A DNA stretch of 64,000 nt. It comes from JAQBDA01 sp964525785. GTDB lineage: Bacteria; Chloroflexota; Anaerolineae; Anaerolineales; UBA4823. The notes beneath the pieces are model-generated. The model was not told the DNA's origin and did no database searches. It was given only the letters and a program-made list of their open reading frames with translations. Each line of letters begins with the position of its first letter. The first letter of the stretch is position 1. A program made the position numbers and the translations under genes. The stretch covers positions 1 to 64,000 of the forward strand of contig CAZGIX010000002.1 in NCBI GenBank assembly GCA_964525785.1, given 5' to 3'. This document shows positions 1 through 7,816 of this stretch, piece after piece.

Positions 1-1017
1 CTAGTATGTCAGCGCATCACTCTTGCTCTCGATGCGCTTGCGGAAGACCCAGTAGCTCCATCCCTGGTAGATAAGGACGATGGGCACAAAGATCAGAGCG
101 ACCACCGTCATAACCGTCAGCGTATAGGGACTGGACGAAGCGTTATAGATGGTCAGACTCCAGTCCGGATTCAAGCTGGAGATCATGACCCGCGGGTAGA
201 GGATGCGGAACATGGTCATCAGCGCAAAAGCAATGGCGACGGATGTCATCGCGAAGGCCCAACCCAGACGAGCCTTCCGCAAGAAATACCCCACCAGCAC
301 CAGCGCCACAATACCAACCAGCGGGATCAATCCCGGGTTCACTCCCAGCCTGGCCAATAGATCGGTGGCAAAATATGTCGCCACGAGGAATACGATCAGG
401 ATGACAACCACTGGCAGCCACAAACGCCTCGCAGTATTTTTCGCCCGCTCGGCTAGTTCGCCTGTGGTCTTCATACTCAGAAACAGCGCTCCATGCAGCA
501 GGAAGACCACGATTGTGGAAACCCCACCCAGCAAGGCGTACGGATTGAGCAGGTTGAAGAAACCGCCGACATAGTTCTTTTCAGCATCGATCGGCACGCC
601 ATGCACCAGGTTGGCAAAAGCCACACCCAGGAGCAAGGCAGCCACCAGGCTGCCGGCAAAGATCGTCCAATCCCAAAAATTACGCCATTTTGGATTATCA
701 TCCTTGCTGCGGAATTCGAATGCCACCCCGCGAAAGATGAGCGCCGCCAGCAGTAAAAAGAGGGGCAGATAGAAACCGCTGAACATCGTGGCGTACCACT
801 CCGGAAAGGCTGCAAAAGTAGCCCCACCAGCGGTCAGCAGCCATACTTCATTCCCGTCCCAATGTGGACCAATCGTATTGATCACCATGCGACGTTGGGT
901 ATCATCCTTGCCCAGGAAGGGCAACAGCATGCCTACGCCAAAATCGAAGCCCTCCAGGACAAAAAAGCCGATATAAAGAACAGCGATCAGAATAAACCAG
1001 AGTGTGTTCAGGTCCAT
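1..1017 (-). CDS. cydB: Cytochrome bd-type quinol oxidase subunit II
   Basis: This is the second subunit of the bd-type terminal oxidase, which oxidises quinol and reduces oxygen to water in the cytoplasmic membrane. The 338-residue protein begins MDLNTLWFILIAVLYIGFFVLEGFDFGVG, the N-terminal CydB signature including the GFDFG motif; it also has the IGPHWDGNEVW motif near residue 50 and about eight to nine hydrophobic helices. The start is supported by GGGAG in front of the ATG. It lies 19 bp downstream of cydA and is surely cotranscribed with it. The stop codon is the first three bases of the window, so the gene is complete, but whether cydX or cydCD follow cannot be seen. Confidence 0.96.
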   Translation of the reverse strand: MDLNTLWFILIAVLYIGFFVLEGFDFGVGMLLPFLGKDDTQRRMVINTIGPHWDGNEVWLLTAGGATFAAFPEWYATMFSGFYLPLFLLLAALIFRGVAFEFRSKDDNPKWRNFWDWTIFAGSLVAALLLGVAFANLVHGVPIDAEKNYVGGFFNLLNPYALLGGVSTIVVFLLHGALFLSMKTTGELAERAKNTARRLWLPVVVILIVFLVATYFATDLLARLGVNPGLIPLVGIVALVLVGYFLRKARLGWAFAMTSVAIAFALMTMFRILYPRVMISSLNPDWSLTIYNASSSPYTLTVMTVVALIFVPIVLIYQGWSYWVFRKRIESKSDALTY

Positions 1018-1036
1018 AGCAGATCTCCCTCTTCAA

Positions 1037-2431
1037 TCAATCCTGGGCACCGACAAGCGAGGGCAGTTCCTCGCCTGCTGGAATGGTTTCGTGCACGGGT
1101 GCGGGACCAGCTTTGGCGTATTTCATCAGCAGGTAGACCGTAGCAGCCATCAGTACTCCGTAGATCAGGACGTACCCGATGAGCGACACCGCCACCATCC
1201 CCGCACTCACGGTCGTGGACACGCCATCCTCCAGGGCTACCAGCCCGTATACAACCCAGGGGAACCGGCCAACCTCGGTCAGCAGCCACCCCGCGGTATT
1301 CGCCAGGTAGGGTAGCAGCAATGCCCATTGGAGAATCTTCAAAGCCAGCGGGCGTGTGGGAAGCATATCTCCCATCATCAGGAACAAGGCATACAGCGCC
1401 AGCCCAATCATCAAAAAGCCCAGCCCCACCATAACACGGAAGGTCCAATAAATGATGACCGGCGGTGGGGTGTAATCGCCGGGCCCGGAGAGGGCCTCGA
1501 ACTCGGCCTGCAGCTCGTTCATGCCCTTGATCTTGCATTCGAATTGGTTATAGGCCATCAGGCATAACAGCCTTGGGATGCGGAGGGAGAATACCTCGCT
1601 ATCGCCGTTAAGGCTGCCGACGGTGATAAGGGAGAATGAGGCCGGTTCTTCGGTCTCCCACAACGCCTCCGCGGCTGCCATCTTCATTGGCTGCATCTCG
1701 ACCATGTGCTGCGCCTGGCTGTGCCCATTGATCGCCACCACCACGGTGGAGATCGCAGCAAATACCACTGCCTGCTGGATGGAGCGCCGGAAGAGATCGA
1801 CTTCGTTTTTGCGCAGCAGGTGATAGGCGCTGATCCCAATGACGAAAAACGAAGCCGTAACCAGGCCAGAAAAGAAGACATGCGGGAACATGTAGAAGAT
1901 ATTCGGGTTGAAAATAACCTCGAAAAAGCTGGTCATTTGAGCCCGCCCATTTTCAATGACGTAGCCCAGCGGCTGCTGCATAAAAGAGTTGGCGATCAAG
2001 ATCCACAATGCCGAGATGTTGGAACCGATCGCCACCAACCAAAATGCCGCAGCGTGAGCGCCCTTGGAGAGCTTGTCCCATCCAAAGAGCCAGACCCCCA
2101 GGAAGGTCGATTCGAGGAAAAATGCCAGCAACGCCTCGATTGCCAGGGGAGCGCCGAAAATATCGCCCACGTAGCGGGAATATTCCGACCAGTTCATACC
2201 GAACTGGAATTCCTGCACGATGCCGGTTACGACCCCCATGGCAAAGTTGATCACAAAGAGCTTGCCCCAAAATTTCGTCATCCGCTTGTAGACTTCGTTG
2301 CCGCTGCGGACATAGAGCGTCTCCATCAAAGCCACCAGCAGCGAGAGGCCCAGCGTCAAGGGGACAAAGAAAAAGTGATAGACGGTCGTAGCCGCAAACT
2401 GCAGACGCGACAAAAATAGAACAGCCATCAT
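1037..2431 (-). CDS. cydA: Cytochrome bd-type quinol oxidase subunit I
   Basis: This is the haem-bearing, quinol-oxidising subunit of the bd oxidase (464 residues). Key residues sit where the family expects them: H19 in TTVYHFFFVPLT (haem ligand), E99 and E107 in the IEALLAFFLESTF helix, H184 in MFPHVFFSG, and GRFPWVVYG near the C-terminus. The quinol-binding loop (around KIKGMNELQAEFEAL) is short, so the protein resembles the short-Q-loop class rather than the longer E. coli form. AGGAGAG precedes tandem ATG codons; the first gives the standard H19 numbering. It heads the cydAB operon behind a good sigma70-like promoter at 2546-2574. Such oxidases allow respiration at low oxygen; whether this organism is microaerobic or only detoxifies oxygen is not decided by the sequence. 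Confidence 0.97.
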   Translation of the reverse strand: MMAVLFLSRLQFAATTVYHFFFVPLTLGLSLLVALMETLYVRSGNEVYKRMTKFWGKLFVINFAMGVVTGIVQEFQFGMNWSEYSRYVGDIFGAPLAIEALLAFFLESTFLGVWLFGWDKLSKGAHAAAFWLVAIGSNISALWILIANSFMQQPLGYVIENGRAQMTSFFEVIFNPNIFYMFPHVFFSGLVTASFFVIGISAYHLLRKNEVDLFRRSIQQAVVFAAISTVVVAINGHSQAQHMVEMQPMKMAAAEALWETEEPASFSLITVGSLNGDSEVFSLRIPRLLCLMAYNQFECKIKGMNELQAEFEALSGPGDYTPPPVIIYWTFRVMVGLGFLMIGLALYALFLMMGDMLPTRPLALKILQWALLLPYLANTAGWLLTEVGRFPWVVYGLVALEDGVSTTVSAGMVAVSLIGYVLIYGVLMAATVYLLMKYAKAGPAPVHETIPAGEELPSLVGAQD

Positions 2432-2545
2432 ATCTCTCCTGTCTTGGTTGTATGCTGCAGGTCGATTATTAGAGATCGCGGCGAACGATCTCCAGATCCA
2501 AGCCTGTAGCAGTACGATTGGCTAACCCAATAAATCCTGACCTGG

Positions 2546-2574
2546 ATAGTACGTATATTGCTCACACGGGTCAA
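2546..2574 (-). promoter_or_regulatory. Sigma70-like promoter for cydAB
   Basis: Read on the minus strand, TTGACC (2569-2574) is followed after exactly 17 bases by TACTAT (2546-2551). This places a start site near 2539 and gives cydA an untranslated leader of about 105 bases. No clear regulator-binding palindrome was seen in the leader. It was called from the consensus by eye. Confidence 0.5.
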
Positions 2575-2665
2575 ATTAAGAAGGTCATCATTCAGACATG
2601 ACAGATGTCATTGATATTAGGTGTTCTCGTCTATAAGAACCAATAAATTGTGCTACACCAGCAAA

Positions 2666-3178
2666 TCACCGGTGCCAGTAGCCCCGCCGCACTGAGCGCA
2701 CATTCTCAGCGGTGATGAATGATTCAGTGTCAAGCTTCTCAACCAGGCAGGTGACTGCACCTGTATCTTTACGCAGCACATCGCACTCTAAAAGCGTCAC
2801 CATGCCATCTCGGCCGCGCGCCGGGATCTCGGTCACTGCATACCCCTCAGCGCGCAGCCCTTCACAGATCACGTTGCCTCGTTTGCTGCTGATAATCCGC
2901 AGGTGAGTGAACCCGACGGCTAATCGGGCTTCGATCAGCATCCCGACCACCAGCCCGGTAGCAAATCCAGCCGCATAGCCGAATACGATCCATGGCTGGT
3001 CCAGGTTAGTCAGGACAGTGCGTATTGCAACGACAAACGTAAACGATTGGAGAAATGCAAACAACGCGGCGCGGGCTTTCAAGCCACGCGACAGCATCAT
3101 CAGGCGCATCGTATAGAACGAGATGTCGATGATGCGCAGTCCAAAGATGATGAGCCCGGCTTGAAAGCCAACCCACAT
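2666..3178 (-). CDS. DUF5698/DUF2179 (UPF0316) membrane protein, copy 1
   Basis: A 170-residue protein of unknown function. The N-terminal half holds three hydrophobic helices (about residues 5-25, 35-55 and 66-85, DUF5698); the soluble C-terminal half is a DUF2179 domain with the stretch GYAVTEIPARGRDGMV. In related proteins the C-terminal domain is thought to sense or bind a small ligand, but no function is established. It lies 20 bp downstream of a clear paralogue, so the two are probably cotranscribed. The blocks VLTNLD, GYAxGFATG, VVGMLIE and YAVTEIPARG are shared almost unchanged between the copies. The most divergent parts are the first helix and the region around residues 125-140. Confidence 0.85.
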   Translation of the reverse strand: MWVGFQAGLIIFGLRIIDISFYTMRLMMLSRGLKARAALFAFLQSFTFVVAIRTVLTNLDQPWIVFGYAAGFATGLVVGMLIEARLAVGFTHLRIISSKRGNVICEGLRAEGYAVTEIPARGRDGMVTLLECDVLRKDTGAVTCLVEKLDTESFITAENVRSVRRGYWHR

Positions 3179-3198
3179 ACCTTATATCCATAAATGCA

Positions 3199-3726
3199 TT
3201 ATGCCCGCCAGAAGCCTCGCCGCACGGGGCGCACATCTTCAGCGGTGATAAACGCCTCCGCGTCAATCTGGTCAACCAGCTTGCGCACCCCGTCGATGTT
3301 CTTGCGCAGCACACTGACATTCAGCAATGAGACCATGCCATCTTTTCCACGCGCTGGGATCTCAGTCACTGCATAGCCCTGTTCCCGCAGGCTCTCGGTA
3401 ATGGCACTGCCAAGCCGGGAGCTGACAATGGTCAGATGTAGGTGCCCGATCGCCAGTCGTTCTTCTATCAACATACCAACCACATTGCCGGTGGCAAATC
3501 CCCCCGCGTAGCCAATGACATTCAGTGGATTATCCAGATTGGTCAGCACCGAGCTGATCGCCAGGACAAAAATCGAGGCTTGAAAGAATCCAAGCACCCA
3601 GGCAATAGCTTTTCGCCCGCGCATCACGACCAGGACACGCAGGGTATCCAGGGACATATCGCCTACGCGCAAGAGGAAAATCACACCTGCTCCCAGCCAG
3701 GCCTCAGGAGAGAGAACTAATTCCAT
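3199..3726 (-). CDS. DUF5698/DUF2179 (UPF0316) membrane protein, copy 2
   Basis: The 175-residue paralogue and upstream neighbour of the preceding gene. It has the same plan: three transmembrane helices (LRVGDMSLDTLRVLVVMRG in the first cytoplasmic loop region), then a DUF2179 domain with YAVTEIPARGKDGMVSLL and a C-terminal FITAEDVRPVRRGFW. The near-identical domain order and spacing point to a local tandem duplication. Both copies are intact, which suggests that they have been kept as a pair, possibly as a heteromeric complex (inference). The ATG start lacks a strong Shine-Dalgarno. A large palindromic repeat lies just upstream at 3760-3834. The function is unknown. Confidence 0.85.
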   Translation of the reverse strand: MELVLSPEAWLGAGVIFLLRVGDMSLDTLRVLVVMRGRKAIAWVLGFFQASIFVLAISSVLTNLDNPLNVIGYAGGFATGNVVGMLIEERLAIGHLHLTIVSSRLGSAITESLREQGYAVTEIPARGKDGMVSLLNVSVLRKNIDGVRKLVDQIDAEAFITAEDVRPVRRGFWRA

Positions 3727-3759
3727 GTTTTCTTAAATACCTCTTTTGACTAGAAGTCA

Positions 3760-3834
3760 TCTCAAAAATGGTTATTTGGGGGGTGTGTGGCGGCTTCGCC
3801 CCCCCACACCCCCCAAAACCTCATGTTGTTGAGA
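3760..3834. repeat. Nested palindromic repeat, copy A
   Basis: The core is a 20-base arm ending GGGTGTGTGGCGGC (from 3775) that pairs with 3798-3817 with two mismatches across a TTC loop. It is enclosed by a second, outer inverted repeat, TCTCAA (3760-3765) with TTGAGA (3829-3834), and GGTT/AACC in between. The left flank CTCAAAAATGGT is shared with the copy at 53762-53835. It lies between two minus-strand genes (glgP and the DUF2179 pair). The lack of a following T-run argues against a simple terminator. Confidence 0.75.
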
Positions 3835-3848
3835 AAGCCTCTAAATAT

Positions 3849-3877
3849 CTATCCAAAATTGATAATTTTCAGACAGA
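3849..3877. repeat. Imperfect CTATCC-type inverted repeat
   Basis: CTATCCAAAATT is followed by a short loop and AATTTTCAGACAGAC, an imperfect inverted copy. The ends resemble the outer arms of the element at 6059-6140 (CTATCCGGAAAT and TTTTCGGATAG), so this may be a decayed relative. It lies directly downstream of the glgP stop codon. Confidence 0.35.
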
Positions 3878-3879
3878 CA

Positions 3880-6030
3880 CTAACTCTGCATAACTGGAAG
3901 GTACAGGCGTTCCATGTATTCCTTGACCATCCGGCGCATGCTGAATTGTGGAGCCAGAGTGCGGATCGACTCCTTCATCCGTGCAATCCAATCTCCGGGC
4001 AGCCCATCTGATGATCGCTGCAGATAGTATAAGGGGATAATGTCATTTTCCAGCGTATCGTAGAGGTTTTTCGCATCCGCCAGATCTTGCTGGTTGGCAT
4101 CGCTGTAATCCTTATCACTGCCGATAGACCAGCCATTTTTCCCGTTGTAGCCCTCTCGCCACCAACCATCCATGATGGAGAAATTGAGCACTCCATTTAA
4201 TGCTGCTTTTTGACCGGAAGTCCCGGATGCCTCATTGGGTCGCCTGGGTGTATTCAACCAGACATCCACGCCCTGCACCAGATAGCGCGCCAGGTTCATA
4301 TCATAATCTTCAAGAAAGACCAACCTGCCCCCGGCTTCTGAACGTTTCACAGCCCGGTAAACATCCTGAATAAGCATCTTCCCGCTCTCATGGTCGGGAT
4401 GGGATTTGCCAGCAAAAATGACCTGCACAGGACAACCAGGGCGGTTGAGCAGCCCTAATAAGCGGTCCAGATCGCACAGTATCAGGTTGGCGCGTTTATA
4501 GGGAGCAAACCGGCGGGCAAAACCAATGGTCAGAGCGTAGGGATCGAGCATCACTCCTCCCGCCAGGATCTGCGCCGGATGTACATCGCCCCGTAGCCAT
4601 AGCTGCCGGGACCGTTCAATGATATACGCCGCCAGCTTGCGTTTCAGGTGGCGCCTGATAGACCAAAGCTGTTCGTCTGGGATGTTGGTCACCTGCTCCC
4701 ACAATTCTGGCTCTTCGATGTGATCGCGCCAATCGGCTCCCAGGTAGCGATCGTACAGATGCCCCAATCGCCTCGCCAGCCATGTGTCGGTGTGAATGCC
4801 ATTGGTGATATGCGTGATCGGCACATCCTCAACCCGCTGGTCAGGCCACAAGGAATGCCACATTATTCTAGAAATCCTGCCATGGAGCTCGGACACCGCA
4901 TTGCGTTTCTCCGAATAACGCAGCGCCAACACCGGCATGCTGAAAGCATCCCCCCAGGAAACGGTATAGCGTGCCAGATCAACAAACTGGTCGCGCGTCA
5001 GACCCAATTCAGGCCAGATGTGTGAGAAATATTTATCTACCAGCCACAGTGCAAACTCATCGTTGCCGGCAGGCACGGGGGTATGCGTGGTGAAAATGTT
5101 CGATTTTCTCACCAGCTCGACGGCTTCCTCAAACGTGCGACCCCCAGCAACAAGCTCGCGCGTGCGCTCCAACACCAAAAAGGCAGAGTGTCCTTCATTC
5201 ATATGCCAGACTTTGGGGTTATACCCCAAGATACGCAGCGCCCGCAAACCGCCAATTCCCAACAAGATCTCCTGCGAGATGCGCATTTCAAGGTCGCTGC
5301 TGTATAAGCGCGACGAGAGCATGCGGTCGGCAGCCGCATTTTGTGGGATATTGGTATCCAGCAGGTAGAGCGGCACCCTGCCGACGTGGATCTCCCAGAT
5401 ACGAGCATCCACAACACGCCCAGGCAGCTCAATCGTGACGGTCAGCAGCTGGTCCTTCTCGTCAGTCACGGGTAAGATAGGCAGATCATCAAGGGGATGG
5501 GGTGCGTAGTTCGCCTCCTGCCATCCGTCTTCCGTGATACGCTGGATGAAATATCCTTCCGAATAGAACAGCCCCACGGCGACAAAAGGCAATCCCAGGT
5601 CACTGGCTTCTTTGACATGGTCACCAGACAGCACCCCCAAACCACCTGCATAGACCGGGAATATCTCGTGCAGACCATATTCCATCGAAAAATATGCAAT
5701 CGGGCGGTTGCGCAGCTCAGGGTAGGTGCGCATGAACCAGGTGTCTTCTCGCTCTATGTACTGGTCAAAGGCGCGCACCATACGGTCGTAAAATTCCAGG
5801 TAGTAGCGGTTGTTAGTGACTGCGTTGAGCTTGGCGCGCTCGACACGCCGCAGGAACAGCAGCGGGTTGTGGTTCACCCCCTCCCACAATTCCCGATCGA
5901 TATGCAGGAATAACCTTTGTGCATCTGGATTCCAGGTCCACCACAGGTTGTAAGCCAGCTCCCCCAGGCGAGAGATACGTCGAGGAAGGCTGAAGGTGTT
6001 CGGTACTTGCGTGCGAAAACGGTTTGGCAT
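3880..6030 (-). CDS. glgP: Alpha-glucan (glycogen/maltodextrin) phosphorylase, GT35
   Basis: This PLP-dependent enzyme releases glucose 1-phosphate from the non-reducing ends of alpha-1,4-glucans in the cytoplasm. The 716-residue protein belongs to the shorter bacterial and archaeal branch: it opens with a DUF3417-type segment (ELAYNLWWTWNPDAQRLF), then IAYFSMEYGLHEIFPVYAGGLG, then THTPVPAGND, and a C-terminal lobe with RRPNEASGTSGQKAALNG, where the PLP-binding lysine is expected. It appears to be transcribed alone, with repeat elements on both sides (3849-3877 and 6059-6140). Together with the GH94 phosphorylases at 46-51 kb it shows a preference for phosphorolytic glucan use in this organism. 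The preferred alpha-glucan cannot be told from the sequence. Confidence 0.93.
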   Translation of the reverse strand: MPNRFRTQVPNTFSLPRRISRLGELAYNLWWTWNPDAQRLFLHIDRELWEGVNHNPLLFLRRVERAKLNAVTNNRYYLEFYDRMVRAFDQYIEREDTWFMRTYPELRNRPIAYFSMEYGLHEIFPVYAGGLGVLSGDHVKEASDLGLPFVAVGLFYSEGYFIQRITEDGWQEANYAPHPLDDLPILPVTDEKDQLLTVTIELPGRVVDARIWEIHVGRVPLYLLDTNIPQNAAADRMLSSRLYSSDLEMRISQEILLGIGGLRALRILGYNPKVWHMNEGHSAFLVLERTRELVAGGRTFEEAVELVRKSNIFTTHTPVPAGNDEFALWLVDKYFSHIWPELGLTRDQFVDLARYTVSWGDAFSMPVLALRYSEKRNAVSELHGRISRIMWHSLWPDQRVEDVPITHITNGIHTDTWLARRLGHLYDRYLGADWRDHIEEPELWEQVTNIPDEQLWSIRRHLKRKLAAYIIERSRQLWLRGDVHPAQILAGGVMLDPYALTIGFARRFAPYKRANLILCDLDRLLGLLNRPGCPVQVIFAGKSHPDHESGKMLIQDVYRAVKRSEAGGRLVFLEDYDMNLARYLVQGVDVWLNTPRRPNEASGTSGQKAALNGVLNFSIMDGWWREGYNGKNGWSIGSDKDYSDANQQDLADAKNLYDTLENDIIPLYYLQRSSDGLPGDWIARMKESIRTLAPQFSMRRMVKEYMERLYLPVMQS

Positions 6031-6058
6031 GCCAACAGGCTCCTGATTGAATAAGAAC

Positions 6059-6140
6059 CTATCCGGAAATTATTTTTGTGGTGTGTACAGTGTGGCTGGG
6101 CTACTGCACACACCACAAAGAAAATAAGATTTTCGGATAG
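6059..6140. repeat. Long inverted repeat with CTATCCG ends
   Basis: The left arm starts CTATCCGGAAATTATTTT and continues into TTGTGGTGTGT. The right arm, inverted, is ACACACCACAAA, then GAAAATAAG and TTTTCGGATAG. The arms are about 35-38 bases each with a few small bulges around a 20-base centre. It sits in the 253-bp space between glgP and the next upstream gene. The inner GTGGTGTGT motif recalls the GTGTG core of the repeats at 3760, 53762 and 60645, and the CTATCC/GGATAG ends recur at 13594-13613. It resembles a MITE-like or REP-like element. Confidence 0.7.
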
Positions 6141-6283
6141 ATACAAAATAGAAAATAACAAAAAACCCGCCTAATCTTACCACACCGGCACCGACCGTCG
6201 CGCATCCGGGAGGTAATATGATCTTGTGGGGGATTGTGAGAAAACTACGCAAGGCATTTTGAATTTGACGCACATCACCGGAT

Positions 6284-6631
6284 TTAAATTTCTTCGTAAG
6301 CCGTGAATACAATCCGATCTGGTTCGCGATCCAGATACTGGGCCAGGATTTCCTTCTCCCAGATAATCCACCCATTGGGATATTTCTCAGGTGGATATGG
6401 CTGCTCCAGGGAACCCCAAGTGTTCTCCCAGACAGCCCGGCTGGGATAGACCCATACCGCAGCATATGCTCCCCGTCTTGCTCCCCGTAACGCCCTGACA
6501 AAATAATGACTTTCCAGGCCCAGCAAGTTAAACAGTCCCCGCTGCTCGGCGCTGTGAACAGCACGCTCGAAATCAGAGGCCGATACGCCTGCCTTGAGGG
6601 TGTATTCGTGGACGCTGATGACTTTCGGCAT
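6284..6631 (-). CDS. Small conserved protein, probable dimeric alpha/beta-barrel fold
   Basis: A 115-residue soluble protein that starts MPKVISVHEYTLK. It has a periodic pattern (AVHSAEQRGLFNLLGLESHYFVRALRGARRGAYAAVWVYPS) reminiscent of ferredoxin-like dimeric barrels such as antibiotic-biosynthesis monooxygenases; this fold guess is inference. The frame is open to an ATG at 6694, but that extension crosses a CACGGAT-type repeat (6686-6708), so the internal ATG at 6631 is preferred. There is no strong Shine-Dalgarno for either start. It is the last gene in the direction of the dynamin-selA-tsaD run, 129 bp downstream of tsaD. Function unknown. Confidence 0.65.
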   Translation of the reverse strand: MPKVISVHEYTLKAGVSASDFERAVHSAEQRGLFNLLGLESHYFVRALRGARRGAYAAVWVYPSRAVWENTWGSLEQPYPPEKYPNGWIIWEKEILAQYLDREPDRIVFTAYEEI

Positions 6632-6685
6632 CTTGTATGGAATCAGTTGCCGGACTATGGCGAAATTATTTTTGTAGAAATTGGG

Positions 6686-6708
6686 ACACGGCATCCGTGA
6701 AATCCGCG
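6686..6708 (-). repeat. CACGGAT-type short repeat, copy 1
   Basis: On the minus strand the sequence reads CGCGGATTTCACGGATGCCG followed by TGT. Close variants occur at 31210-31247 and 53876-53895. It lies in the upstream extension of the small conserved protein's reading frame. Confidence 0.55.
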
Positions 6709-6760
6709 CCTCAATAAGGGGGCGTTCGAAATTTTGCCAGATTACCGTCAGATAGAACGG

Positions 6761-7810
6761 TTATAGCTCTGAGAACATCCAGTTTGGCAGGACGTCCATA
6801 TCCAATTGGTCGCGCTGTCCGGCAGCATAGCGGTAATAGCCTGCTCCGGCAACCATGGCGGCGTTGTCTGTGCATAACCAGATCGGCGGTATATGCACCG
6901 GTAAAGTCGATTGGCTGTGCATAGCATGCCGCAGGGCCGCGTTGGCGGAGACGCCCCCGGCAACCAGGATTTCCTTCGCTCGCAGCGCTGTTGCTGCCCG
7001 GATGGTTTTTCCTACCAGCACATCGACGACTGCAGCCTGGAAGCTGGCAGCCAGATCGTTCACCGGAAGAGGCTGTCCGCGCCCTTCGATTTTTCGCACT
7101 TCACGCAGCACCGCGGTTTTTAACCCGCTGAAAGAGAAATCCCAACCCTCATCTAACCAGGCACGCGGGAATGCAAACGCCTTGGGGTCCCCGGTGTCTG
7201 CGGCTTTCTGGATCGCCGGACCTCCTGGGTATCCAAGACCTATCAAACGAGCCACCTTGTCAAAAGCCTCCCCAGCAGCGTCATCCAGCGTGGCGCCCAA
7301 GCGATCGTATTTCAGGTGGTCTGTCATTAATACCAGCTCGCTATGTCCCCCCGAAACAATCAAAGCCAGCAGCGGGAATTTCGGTTCGGGAGCTGGCTGT
7401 GAATCGACCCCGTACAACCAGGCAGAATACAGGTGCGCCTCCAGGTGATTCACTCCCACAAGCGGTAAACCGCTGGCAAGCGACAGTCCTTTCGCCAGAT
7501 TCAGCCCAACGACCAGCGATCCGGGTAGCCCCGGCCCACGCGTAACCGCGATCGCGTCTACATCTTTCAGTGTGAGATGCCCCTGGCGCAGAGCCTGCTC
7601 GACGATTGGATAGATGGTGAGAATGTGCTGGCGTGAGGCCACTTCGGGAAAGACACCTCCGTAGCGCGCGTGCAGCTCCGCCTGAGATGCCACCAGGCTG
7701 GACAGGATCACCCGCCCTCTCTCGACAATTGCAGCGGCAGTCTCATCGCATGAGGTTTCAATCCCGAGGATGCGCGCCGGTAGCAGTGGTCCAGATACCG
7801 AAGTGCTCAT
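6761..7810 (-). CDS. tsaD: tRNA N6-adenosine threonylcarbamoyltransferase
   Basis: This enzyme transfers the threonylcarbamoyl group to A37 of ANN-decoding tRNAs (t6A), together with TsaB and TsaE. The 349-residue ASKHA-fold protein starts with ILGIETSCDETAAAIV. It carries the metal-binding pair H122 and H126 in VNHLEAHLYSAW, then SGGHSELVLM and the AGGVSANAALR motif near residue 285. It starts six bases after the M24 peptidase stop, and its Shine-Dalgarno (GAGGGTAG) overlaps the end of that gene, so the two are translationally coupled. The partners tsaB, tsaC and tsaE are not in the window. Confidence 0.95.
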   Translation of the reverse strand: MSTSVSGPLLPARILGIETSCDETAAAIVERGRVILSSLVASQAELHARYGGVFPEVASRQHILTIYPIVEQALRQGHLTLKDVDAIAVTRGPGLPGSLVVGLNLAKGLSLASGLPLVGVNHLEAHLYSAWLYGVDSQPAPEPKFPLLALIVSGGHSELVLMTDHLKYDRLGATLDDAAGEAFDKVARLIGLGYPGGPAIQKAADTGDPKAFAFPRAWLDEGWDFSFSGLKTAVLREVRKIEGRGQPLPVNDLAASFQAAVVDVLVGKTIRAATALRAKEILVAGGVSANAALRHAMHSQSTLPVHIPPIWLCTDNAAMVAGAGYYRYAAGQRDQLDMDVLPNWMFSEL

Positions 7811-7816
7811 ACTTCA

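Noticed and set aside
6070..6564. 164-codon minus-strand frame upstream of glgP
   Set aside because: It runs through a long inverted repeat and overlaps the better conserved small protein in another frame.
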